In this document: positions 1 to 6,247 of the stretch, piece by piece
How positions within the stretch are numbered: position 1 is the stretch's first letter
Layout: every line of letters begins with the position of its first letter
Origin: an uncultured Alistipes sp.
Lineage (GTDB): Bacteria; Bacteroidota; Bacteroidia; Bacteroidales; UBA932
Direction: 5' to 3'
Length of the DNA: 29,600 bases
NCBI GenBank assembly: GCA_900544195.1
Contig: UQUJ01000039.1
Location: 1 to 29,600, forward strand
Program-made: the position numbers and the translations under genes
Notes under the pieces: generated by a model
The model's input: only the letters and a program-made list of their open reading frames with translations
What the model was told of the DNA's origin: nothing
Database searches by the model: none

Positions 1-100
1 TTAAAAGTAAAAGTACCCCCAGTGAGAATTGAAAATTCGTAGTCGCCTCTGTAGTGGGGTACAGACTTTTCTGCTCTCGTCGAGACTTTTCAAGTGGACT
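1..100 (-). repeat. Partial MITE-like repeat, left copy (cut by window edge)
   Basis: This stretch is the reverse complement of the elements at 3726-3863 and 3869-3976. It starts inside the terminal inverted repeat (TTAAAAGT, the inner 8 bases of the 16-bp terminus). It then follows the full-length element almost base for base through the GTACCCCC, GAAAATTCGTAGTCGCC, GGGGTACAGACTTTTC and CTCTCG blocks. Its right terminus at 85-100 is degenerate (ACTTTTCAAGTGGACT against ACTTTTAAGACAGTCT). No protein is encoded. The orientation, opposite to the right-hand copies, means the cobalamin locus lies between inverted copies. Confidence 0.85.
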
Positions 101-138
101 CAAGAATAGTTCGAACAAATCAAAACAGCTTCTCAGAT

Positions 139-169
139 TTGACAATGATTTCAATGATTGCTATCTTTG
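139..169 (+). promoter_or_regulatory. Bacteroidetes-type promoter for the cobalamin riboswitch/btuB transcript
   Basis: TTG at 139-141 (TTTG from 138) and TATCTTTG at 162-169 are separated by 20 bases. This matches the Bacteroidetes housekeeping pattern TTG-N19/20-TAnnTTTG. The -7 box lies just upstream of the riboswitch fold, so transcription would start near 176 and include the whole aptamer. The 15-mer TGATTGCTATCTTTG (155-169) recurs exactly in the promoter of the SNF2 gene. Confidence 0.75.
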
Positions 170-175
170 CCCCAT

Positions 176-455
176 GAAGGTTCTTTGGATCGGTTTTGAT
201 GCCAAGGATCAAAAGGGAATCCGGTGCGAATCCGGGACAGTACCCGCTGCTGTGAGTTCCGCCTGACATTTTGAGTGTCAGGGGCGGCTGTCCTTAAAAA
301 CAGCCAGAAGATTGACGCGGCTTTCTTATGCCACTGGCAGGACGCTGGATATTCAGTTGTCCACAACCGGGAAGGCGCCGCGTCAGGAACAAGTCAGAAG
401 ACCTGCCTTCATAGAACTTTACGGCATTACCTGCGGGATCACGGGCGGCTGCCGC
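176..455 (+). promoter_or_regulatory. Cobalamin (B12) riboswitch controlling btuB-btuG
   Basis: Conserved blocks of the adenosylcobalamin aptamer are present in order: GGGAATCCGGTGCGAATCCGG (219-239 area), GACAGTACCCGCTGCTGTGA, GCCACTGG, CCGGGAAGGC and the B12 box AGTCAGAAGACCTGCC near 392-407. Supporting helices can be read directly: TGACGCGGC (313-321) pairs with GCCGCGTCA (377-385), TGACA (264-268) with TGTCA (276-280), and GGCTGT (286-291) with ACAGCC (300-305). A short GCGG/CCGC hairpin (445-455) sits 10 bases before the btuB ATG, a plausible expression platform that hides the start region. Family knowledge: such switches turn off cobalamin uptake genes when cobalamin is plentiful. Exact ends are approximate. 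Confidence 0.95.
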
Positions 456-465
456 ACATGAATTT

Positions 466-2535
466 ATGAAACGAATATACCGTCTCATAGTCTCGGTCTG
501 CCTCCTGGGATGCGGGCTGGTGGCTTTTGCACAGACTTCCGGTGACACGACTTCTGTCCACCGGAAAGATGCGCCTTTGGACAGTGTCCAAGTGATCAAG
601 GAGGCCGTGATCATCGGCGTTCCGGCAGAATACAAATACCGAGAGGTGATCCCGGCACAAACCCTTAAGGAAGAGGAACTCCAAAGATTGAACAGTTTCT
701 CGGTCGCGGACGCGATCAGACACTTCTCCGGAATCCAGCTGAAAGACTACGGCGGGGTCGGCGGACTGAAGACCGTGAACATCCGCTCAATGGGCACGAA
801 CCATATGGCTGTGTTCTATGACGGAATCCAGCTCGGCAACGCCCAGAACGGACAGGTGGACCTGGGACGTTTCTCTCTCGATGACGTGGAGGAGATTTCG
901 CTCTACAACGGCCAGAAAAGCGACATCTTCCAGTCCGCCAAGGACTTCGGAGCCTCGGGGACAATCTACATCACGACCAGGAGACCACGGTTCGAGAACA
1001 GCCGGAACGCCAATTTCAAGGCGACGATGAAGACCGGATCTTTCGGCCTCATCAATCCGTCCATCCGCAGCGAGTACAAGATCTCGGATGCCGTAAGTGC
1101 CTCGTTCAGCGGAGAATGGGTCAAGGCTACAGGCAAGTACAAGTTCCGTTACCGCCTAAGGAACTCGCTCGGAGAGACTGTCTATGACACCACCGCGGTA
1201 CGTCACAACGGAGACATCAACGCAACAAGGCTTGAGGCAGCGCTTCACGGAACAACCAATGAAGGGCGGTGGATCGTCCGGGCATATTCATACAACTCCG
1301 AGAGGGGCATTCCTGGGGCGATCGTGAACAACGTGTTCCGGAACGGAGAACGTCTTTGGGACACGAACTCGTTCATTCAAGGGACTTTCACAAACAGGTG
1401 GACACCGAAGTTCAGATCTCTGGTCAACGCCAAGTACGCCGCCGACTACACCCATTACGAGAATCAGGACGCGAAGCTGATCCAGACGAAGAACACCTAC
1501 AAGCAGAAAGAGCTGTACGCCTCCTGCGCGAACCTTTATAATATAATGGATAACTGGGAGGTCTCGTTCTCATACGACTTCCAGTGGAACACTCTTGACG
1601 CGACATTCTATATGCCGACCGAAAGCGACGGTACGTTCCCCTACCCTACCCGCTACACGCAGATGGCGGCGCTTGCCACGGCGTTCGAATGGGGCAGGCT
1701 CAAAGGACAGGCCAGCGTGCTGGGTTACTTTGCGCACGAGAAGGTGAAGCGGTTCGAGGCCCGTCCGGACAAGGCTGTGGCCACACCGGCTTTCTTTCTG
1801 TCCTACAAGCCGTTCCGCAGGCAGGATCTGTCGCTCAGGGCGTTCTACAAACGGATGTTCCGGATGCCGACGTTCAACGACCTCTACTACACGGACATGG
1901 GCAACGCCTTCCTGAAACCAGAATATGCCGAGCAGTTCAACGTCGGGCTGAAATACGCGAGGAGTTTTATGAATATACCCGCTCTGCGAATGATTGACGC
2001 TTCCGTGGACGCCTACCACAACCTCATCACGGACAAGATCATAGCCTACCCGAAAGGCCAGCAGTTCCGCTGGACGATGCTGAACCTCGGGGAGGTGGAC
2101 ATCAAGGGCGTAGATGTGGCTCTGAACTCAGCCTGGGCCTTCGGCGAGGTGGAGGCCACGGCCAGGCTTCAGTACACTTACCAGGAGGCGATCGACATCA
2201 CGGATCCTGCGGACACATATTACCGGGACCAGATTCCATATATTCCCTGGCACAGCGGTTCCGCCGTGCTGGCGGTGTCCTACAAAGGTTGGGGACTGAA
2301 CTACAGCTTCATCTACACAGGCGAGCGCTACAACCAGCAGGAGAACATCCCCAGAAACCACACCCAGCCGTGGTACACCAGCGACCTCTCCGTGCAGAAG
2401 TCCTTCGCCATCCGCACCCGCACCATCAAGCTCACAGCCGAGATCAACAACCTTTTCGGCCAGGACTACGACGTGGTGCTGAACTACCCGATGCCGAAGA
2501 CCAATTGCCGGTTTGTCACGAGTTTTAGTTTTTAA
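466..2535 (+). CDS. btuB: TonB-dependent outer-membrane cobalamin receptor BtuB
   Basis: This 689-residue protein has an N-terminal signal peptide (hydrophobic core about residues 8-20, ending near FAQ). A plug domain follows at about residues 55-170, with the usual SVADAIRHFSGIQ and TVNIRSMG segments. A beta-barrel rich in alternating aromatics follows and ends in FSF, the aromatic C-terminus recognised by the BAM complex. It imports cobalamin across the outer membrane using TonB energy. The substrate call rests on the cobalamin riboswitch in its leader and on the BtuG-like gene 11 bases downstream; the barrel alone would only say TonB-dependent receptor. The ATG at 466 gives the intact signal peptide. 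An ATG at 458 in another frame encodes only three residues. Confidence 0.92.
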   Translation: MKRIYRLIVSVCLLGCGLVAFAQTSGDTTSVHRKDAPLDSVQVIKEAVIIGVPAEYKYREVIPAQTLKEEELQRLNSFSVADAIRHFSGIQLKDYGGVGGLKTVNIRSMGTNHMAVFYDGIQLGNAQNGQVDLGRFSLDDVEEISLYNGQKSDIFQSAKDFGASGTIYITTRRPRFENSRNANFKATMKTGSFGLINPSIRSEYKISDAVSASFSGEWVKATGKYKFRYRLRNSLGETVYDTTAVRHNGDINATRLEAALHGTTNEGRWIVRAYSYNSERGIPGAIVNNVFRNGERLWDTNSFIQGTFTNRWTPKFRSLVNAKYAADYTHYENQDAKLIQTKNTYKQKELYASCANLYNIMDNWEVSFSYDFQWNTLDATFYMPTESDGTFPYPTRYTQMAALATAFEWGRLKGQASVLGYFAHEKVKRFEARPDKAVATPAFFLSYKPFRRQDLSLRAFYKRMFRMPTFNDLYYTDMGNAFLKPEYAEQFNVGLKYARSFMNIPALRMIDASVDAYHNLITDKIIAYPKGQQFRWTMLNLGEVDIKGVDVALNSAWAFGEVEATARLQYTYQEAIDITDPADTYYRDQIPYIPWHSGSAVLAVSYKGWGLNYSFIYTGERYNQQENIPRNHTQPWYTSDLSVQKSFAIRTRTIKLTAEINNLFGQDYDVVLNYPMPKTNCRFVTSFSF

Positions 2536-2546
2536 ATCAATACATT

Positions 2547-3713
2547 ATGAGACACACAAACAAAATCATCAAAGCCTTGGCCATAGTCCTGTTTTTCGGC
2601 GTGGCCATCTGCAGCTGCCGCAAGGAAGAGACTATCGTTCCTCCGGTGTATGGCCCGTTGGGATTCCAGACAGACCCGGATGCGGATCCGATCGGAATGT
2701 ACGTCCTCAATGAGGGCAATATGGGCAGCAACAAGGCCGACATTGATTTCCTCGATTACCGTGAGGCATCCTACTCCTGCGGAATCTACGCCGAAAAGAA
2801 TCCGACTGTTGTAAAAGGATTGGGAGACACTGGCAATGATCTACAAATCTATGACGGAAGATTGTTCGCTGTCATCAACGGCTCGCACAAGGTGGAAGTG
2901 ATGGATGCCTACACGGCCAAAAGAATCACCCAGATCGACATAGCAAACTGCAGGTACATCGCCTTCAAGGACAACTACGCCTACGTCACGGCCTATGTTG
3001 GTTCCGACGCTGAATTCCAGGCAGACCGTAAAGGTTCCGTGTTCAAAGTCAATCTGGACACTTACAAGATCGAGGGCGAGACTCGGGTCGGATACCAACC
3101 TGAAGAGATTGCGATCATCGGATCCAACGCATACGTGGCGAATTCCGGCGGTTATAGAGCACCGAATTATGACTCAACGGTTTCCGTCATTGACGTGAAT
3201 TCGATGATAGAGCTTTACACGATTGATGTCGCGATCAATCTATGCCACATCAAAGCCGACTCAAAGGGCAATCTGTGGGTGTCATCCAACGGCAACTATG
3301 TCGATGTCGCTTCGAACCTGTACCGGCTGGAAAATGACGGAACACAGTACAAAGTTGCGGAAACCATGAATATTCCCGTGTCCAACATGGCCATCGCGAA
3401 TGATTCGCTCTACATCTACAGCAGCGAGTACAATTACGTCACTTCCACCAGCACAATCTCTTACGCCATCATTGATGCCGCACGTGGCAGTGTCGCCTCC
3501 CGCAAGATCATCACTGACGGAACGGAAAGCCAGATCGTGTCGCCTTACGGAATCGCGGTTCATCCGAAAAACGGCGACATCTACATCACCGACGCAAAGA
3601 ACTACACTTCCAGTGGAACTCTTTACTGCTATTCCAAATCCGGTGTGCAAAAATGGAGTGCAACCACAGGCGACATCCCGGGACATTTCGCGTTTCTGCC
3701 ACGAGTGAAATAG
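2547..3713 (+). CDS. btuG: Surface beta-propeller lipoprotein, BtuG-like (YncE/DUF5074 type)
   Basis: This 388-residue protein has a lipoprotein signal (hydrophobic stretch at residues 8-22, then ICSC with Cys24 as the lipidated residue). The Cys is followed by RKEE, resembling the acidic surface-export signal of Bacteroides lipoproteins. The rest consists of repeated beta-propeller blades with YAYVTAYV, NAYVANSGG, STVSVIDV and GDIYITDAKN motifs typical of YncE/DUF5074 proteins. In Bacteroides thetaiotaomicron, BtuG is a surface propeller that binds cobalamin very tightly and sits on BtuB. The position here, 11 bases after btuB in the same riboswitch-controlled transcript, supports that role. 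The specific BtuG assignment is inferred from family and context; the propeller lipoprotein call is solid. Confidence 0.83.
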   Translation: MRHTNKIIKALAIVLFFGVAICSCRKEETIVPPVYGPLGFQTDPDADPIGMYVLNEGNMGSNKADIDFLDYREASYSCGIYAEKNPTVVKGLGDTGNDLQIYDGRLFAVINGSHKVEVMDAYTAKRITQIDIANCRYIAFKDNYAYVTAYVGSDAEFQADRKGSVFKVNLDTYKIEGETRVGYQPEEIAIIGSNAYVANSGGYRAPNYDSTVSVIDVNSMIELYTIDVAINLCHIKADSKGNLWVSSNGNYVDVASNLYRLENDGTQYKVAETMNIPVSNMAIANDSLYIYSSEYNYVTSTSTISYAIIDAARGSVASRKIITDGTESQIVSPYGIAVHPKNGDIYITDAKNYTSSGTLYCYSKSGVQKWSATTGDIPGHFAFLPRVK

Positions 3714-3725
3714 CCCTCCCCGCTC

Positions 3726-3863
3726 AGACTGTCTGAAAAGTCGCGGCGAGAGTAGACGAGGTGGTAGCCCTGATGAAGAGCGTAGAAAAGTCTGTCCCCC
3801 TATACAGGGGCGACAACGAATTCTCAATCCTCGGAGATGGTAATTATACTTTTAAGACAGTCT
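3726..3863 (+). repeat. MITE-like repeat, right copy 1 (longer variant)
   Basis: This 138-bp element starts with AGACTGTCTGAAAAGT (one mismatch to the terminus) and ends with the perfect inverted partner ACTTTTAAGACAGTCT. Internally it matches the next copy (GGCGAGAGT, AAAAGTCTGT, CCCCTATACAGGGGCGAC, AATTCTCAATCCTC). It carries about 30 extra bases near 3753-3783 and lacks the GGGGGT block. It begins 12 bases after the btuG-like stop codon and is non-coding. It may also act as the 3' end structure of the cobalamin operon. Confidence 0.85.
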
Positions 3864-3868
3864 CCCCC

Positions 3869-3976
3869 AGACTGTCTTAAAAGTCTCGGCGAGAGTTGAA
3901 AAGTCTGTACCCCTATACAGGGGCGACTACGAATTTTCAATCCTCTCTGGGGGTACTTTTACTTTTAAGACAGTCT
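3869..3976 (+). repeat. MITE-like repeat, right copy 2 (108 bp, perfect 16-bp terminal inverted repeats)
   Basis: AGACTGTCTTAAAAGT at 3869-3884 and ACTTTTAAGACAGTCT at 3961-3976 are perfect reverse complements. The interior also folds: TTGAAAA pairs with TTTTCAA, GTACCCC can pair with GGGGTAC, and the centre CCCCTATACAGGGG has a 5-bp stem. CCCCC separates it from copy 1 (3864-3868), and CCCCC follows it (3977-3981), a possible 5-bp target duplication. There is no coding capacity, so any movement would need an enzyme encoded elsewhere. The transposase gene ends 22 bases further on, but a link is inference. Confidence 0.88.
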
Positions 3977-3997
3977 CCCCCTAATAAGGCCAACACA

Positions 3998-5212
3998 CTA
4001 CGGTGGTTTTGAGTGAAGCACACGGTCAACGATCTTCAAGGGGAATCCATAGCGGCCTGAAAGAACGTTCCTCAATGCCATGACTTGATTGAAATCGAGT
4101 TTCGCCAGCATATCCTCAGCCATGGAGCAGATGGTTTTACGCATTTCTTTCAGACAATAGCCAGTGTTCCGCACTGGAGAGACAGGCGATTCTTCCAAGT
4201 GTCCGATGGTGTCAGGGAACAGCATCGGGCATATTCGTGCAACAGCATTCCTGACCTCACGGTCGTTATCCGGATAGCGGATCGCCTCTCCTTGGTTGGC
4301 GTTCAAATCCGCCTTGTTCACCAGATAGGAAAGCGAGCCTATCGTTTTGACGGCAGACTCCAGACGATCTGATGAAATGAAGGAAGCGAATGTCACCATT
4401 CCGTTGGCATAAAGTCTCCAAGATTGAGGGACACCGCGACTTGTCCCCAGAACCTTCTGTTTACGCCATTGAGGGATATCCACAATCCTTGGACGCAAGA
4501 CCGCCGAATGCCCCTCCTTGTCAAAATATTCAAGAATAGAACTCCACGGGTACGAGAAAGGGTTGTTTGTCTCGCGATGCTTGCGCGGATTGTTAAGAAT
4601 ATATCCGATGACATTCTTCAGATACTCCTCGGAATCCACTTTTTCCACCTTGACACGCACCCTGCACATGACTTTTGATGTTCCGAAGCGGTGTGAATAG
4701 TACATGCTTATTGTTCTCTTGAACCTTTCCGCGCATCGGATCACGTCAGATTTTCGTCCCCAAGCCAACGAATGGAAATGAGTTGACACAAGTACAAGTA
4801 TCACGACATCAACGTCTTCGCCAAACAGTTTGAATGCGGCGGCGAATTTGTTCACACCTGCGATGAACGCCTTCTCGTCAGAGAACAAGTCAACGCCTTC
4901 CAGCCCTTGTGAACAGATGTGGAACCACCCGGGTTCCTCACGATCTTCCAACCGCTCTTTCTCCTGCGTACGCACGTCGTTCCGTGACCGCGCGAGGTCA
5001 TAGCATGCCTGATACAGAGGCTCTTTCTCCTGCGTTCGCACGTCGTACCGTACTCTCCATTGATTTTCAGTCCGCTTACCGGACGCGTCAAAGTAGGCAC
5101 CGTACCCCTTTTGCTCTCTCCATTGACCTTCAACATGCGCATGTCCGGATTCTTTTCCTTTCCATTGCTCTTGGCCAGTTTTTCTGTCTTTCAAACCTTT
5201 CGCCTCAACCAT
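3998..5212 (-). CDS. Y1/HUH transposase, REP-associated (RAYT/IS200-like) family
   Basis: This 404-residue protein carries the Y1_Tnp core at about residues 95-225. The core starts with GWFHICSQGLEG and LFSDEKAF. HFH at residues 145-147 is the metal-binding His-hydrophobe-His motif. YILNNPRKH follows, with Tyr204 as the likely DNA-attacking tyrosine (compare the YI..NP motif of REP-associated transposases), and then PWSS. All three key residues are kept, so the enzyme may be active. Residues 1-92 are very hydrophilic and contain a repeated DVRTQEKE unit plus three QW(K/R) units, unlike the compact family core. The C-terminal part (about 230-404) is a Bacteroidetes-type extension I do not recognise further. 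Family members nick single-stranded DNA at palindromic REP repeats; this gene is flanked by palindromic repeats on both sides. The ATG at 5212 is the only Met before the core, so the start is uncertain. Confidence 0.8.
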   Translation of the reverse strand: MVEAKGLKDRKTGQEQWKGKESGHAHVEGQWREQKGYGAYFDASGKRTENQWRVRYDVRTQEKEPLYQACYDLARSRNDVRTQEKERLEDREEPGWFHICSQGLEGVDLFSDEKAFIAGVNKFAAAFKLFGEDVDVVILVLVSTHFHSLAWGRKSDVIRCAERFKRTISMYYSHRFGTSKVMCRVRVKVEKVDSEEYLKNVIGYILNNPRKHRETNNPFSYPWSSILEYFDKEGHSAVLRPRIVDIPQWRKQKVLGTSRGVPQSWRLYANGMVTFASFISSDRLESAVKTIGSLSYLVNKADLNANQGEAIRYPDNDREVRNAVARICPMLFPDTIGHLEESPVSPVRNTGYCLKEMRKTICSMAEDMLAKLDFNQVMALRNVLSGRYGFPLKIVDRVLHSKPP

Positions 5213-5334
5213 AAGTACTTCATTTAGTTTAAGTTAACATTAAGAAGTCAAGACTCTGCATCAGATCCTTCCTCCTTTTTCGCCTCCAAGTTATGACAAA
5301 TAAACAATATTTCCCAACCTTTACACATTTAAAT

Positions 5335-5387
5335 CACACCTAGAACTGCAATTCATTATTCTTCAGTCAATTCTAGTTCCAGGTGTG
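5335..5387. repeat. Long-armed inverted repeat upstream of the hairpin array
   Basis: CACACCTAGAACT (5335-5347) and AGTTCCAGGTGTG (5375-5387) are inverted with one mismatch over 13 bp, separated by 27 bases. The right arm shares its CCAGGTGTG with the first 28-nt hairpin, so two alternative folds compete for the same bases. It lies between the divergent transposase and mraZ genes. No function can be assigned. Confidence 0.65.
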
Positions 5388-5406
5388 AGGAGTTTCGCAC
5401 ACCTGG
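5379..5406. repeat. 28-nt hairpin repeat, copy 1
   Basis: A perfect 9-bp stem, CCAGGTGTG (5379-5387) with CACACCTGG (5398-5406), closes a 10-nt loop AGGAGTTTCG. The same hairpin recurs at 5453-5480 and 5516-5543 with the same total length. Confidence 0.85.
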
Positions 5407-5452
5407 GAGGGCGGTGTGGCTCTACCGAGGGGTGGAACGTGGGTGGGGACTC

Positions 5453-5480
5453 CCAGGTGTGACTTTTCACGCACACCTGG
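5453..5480. repeat. 28-nt hairpin repeat, copy 2 (loop variant)
   Basis: It has the same 9-bp stem as copy 1 (5453-5461 with 5472-5480) and also a 10-nt loop, but the loop reads ACTTTTCACG. Identical stems with a diverged loop suggest that the stem is what is selected. Confidence 0.85.
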
Positions 5481-5515
5481 AAACGCAAATGGCTGACGGG
5501 CAACAGAATCGGTTT

Positions 5516-5543
5516 CCGGGTGTGAGGAGTTTCGCACACCTGG
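5516..5543. repeat. 28-nt hairpin repeat, copy 3
   Basis: CCGGGTGTG (5516-5524) pairs with CACACCTGG (5535-5543), with one G-T type change in the stem that still allows pairing in RNA or single-stranded form. The loop AGGAGTTTCG is identical to copy 1. Confidence 0.85.
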
Positions 5544-5700
5544 GAGGGGCTGGAGGTCATACGAGGGGGGTGGGAAGGGCGATGTGGCTCTACAGAGGGG
5601 TGGGAAGGCGATGGGCTCTACAGAGGGGTGGAACGTGGGTGGGCTATACAGAGGGGTGGAACGTGGGTCCACAGGTGCGTGGGAAGGCGGTGTTGAAATC

Positions 5701-5740
5701 ATTGTGGAAAAATTTGGAAAGAGGTGGAATAAAATGGAAA
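5701..5740 (+). promoter_or_regulatory. Candidate MraZ operator: four boxes at exact 10-bp period
   Basis: TGGAAA occurs at 5705, 5715 and 5735 and TGGAAT at 5725, so four like-oriented boxes sit exactly 10 bp apart on one helix face. The array overlaps the -33 region and ends 8 bp before the -7 box of the mraZ promoter. Family knowledge: in E. coli, MraZ represses its own operon by binding TGGG-type direct repeats with 10-bp periodicity. The spacing here matches and the core differs slightly (TGGAA). That this is the MraZ site is inference from geometry and position. Confidence 0.65.
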
Positions 5741-5748
5741 AATATTCC

Positions 5749-5756
5749 TAACTTTG
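5749..5756 (+). promoter_or_regulatory. Promoter -7 box of the dcw operon
   Basis: TAACTTTG fits the Bacteroidetes -7 consensus TAnnTTTG and lies 26 bases before the mraZ ATG. No good TTG is found at -33: TGG at 5725-5727 is the nearest, and it is inside the repeat array. This is consistent with a regulated promoter. Confidence 0.6.
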
Positions 5757-5782
5757 TCACCAAGCGTGAAAGGCGATAACTT

Positions 5783-6235
5783 ATGATCACATTCATCGGA
5801 GAATATTCAGGCAAGATCGACGACAAAGGGAGAGTGGTTTTCCCTTCGCCGTTCAAGTCGCTGATGGCGTCCGAGGGGGATCAGAGGTTTGTCATAAAGA
5901 AAGACATCTTCGAGGAATGCCTTGAGATGTACACCTTTGAGGAGTGGGAGCGCCAGTCCGAGGAGGTCAAATCCAAACTCAATTTCTTTAATCGTGCTCA
6001 CGCCGCTTTCTGGAGAGAGTACATGCGCGACCGCGCGATCGTCGAACCGGACGCCAAGCTCGGACGCATCTCTATCCCCAAGAAGCTTTTGGAGTCAATT
6101 GGTGTAACGAAAGAGGTAGTCTTCTCGGGCAACGATTACAAGATCGAGATCTGGGCCAAGGAGAGATTCGAGGCCAGCGGAATCTCAAACGAAGAATTCT
6201 TGAATATTGCCGGACAGCTGTCTCAGGAGAGATAG
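5783..6235 (+). CDS. mraZ: Transcriptional regulator MraZ
   Basis: This 150-residue protein has two AbrB-like (SpoVT/MraZ) beta-folds. The first carries KIDDKGRVVFPSPFK (about residues 10-24) and the second DAKLGRISIPKKLL (about 91-104); the D..GR pairs are the family hallmark. MraZ forms a ring that binds direct repeats in front of its own operon and represses it. It is the first gene of the dcw cluster, 12 bases before rsmH. A matching 10-bp-period repeat array lies directly upstream, so autoregulation is likely here. Length is normal for the family. Confidence 0.95.
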   Translation: MITFIGEYSGKIDDKGRVVFPSPFKSLMASEGDQRFVIKKDIFEECLEMYTFEEWERQSEEVKSKLNFFNRAHAAFWREYMRDRAIVEPDAKLGRISIPKKLLESIGVTKEVVFSGNDYKIEIWAKERFEASGISNEEFLNIAGQLSQER

Positions 6236-6247
6236 GAGGGCCGGACG

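Larger units (their letters stand above)
5415..5670. repeat. Four G-rich direct repeats (about 29-nt units)
   Basis: Copies start near 5415, 5584, 5613 and 5641. All follow GGCTCTACAGAGGGGTGG, continuing as AACGTGGGTGG in three copies and as GAAGGCGATG in the second. The last three are nearly tandem; the first stands between hairpins 1 and 2. CTCTACAGAG is itself a small palindrome. Runs of three or more G in this strand (for example 5542-5579) could form a G-quadruplex. An apparent open reading frame across this stretch is low-complexity and is not considered a gene. Confidence 0.75.

Noticed and set aside
275..469. 64-residue reading frame inside the riboswitch
   Set aside because: The bases are fully accounted for by the conserved cobalamin aptamer; the peptide has no protein character.
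5379..5543. CRISPR-like array: three 28-nt repeats with 46- and 35-nt spacers
   Set aside because: Spacer lengths differ, the loop of the middle repeat differs, one spacer contains another local repeat, and no cas gene is near. A hairpin repeat family explains it better.
5414..5779. 121-residue reading frame on the plus strand upstream of mraZ
   Set aside because: It runs straight through hairpins and direct repeats, its protein is repetitive Gly/Arg/Trp sequence, and it overlaps the mraZ promoter.
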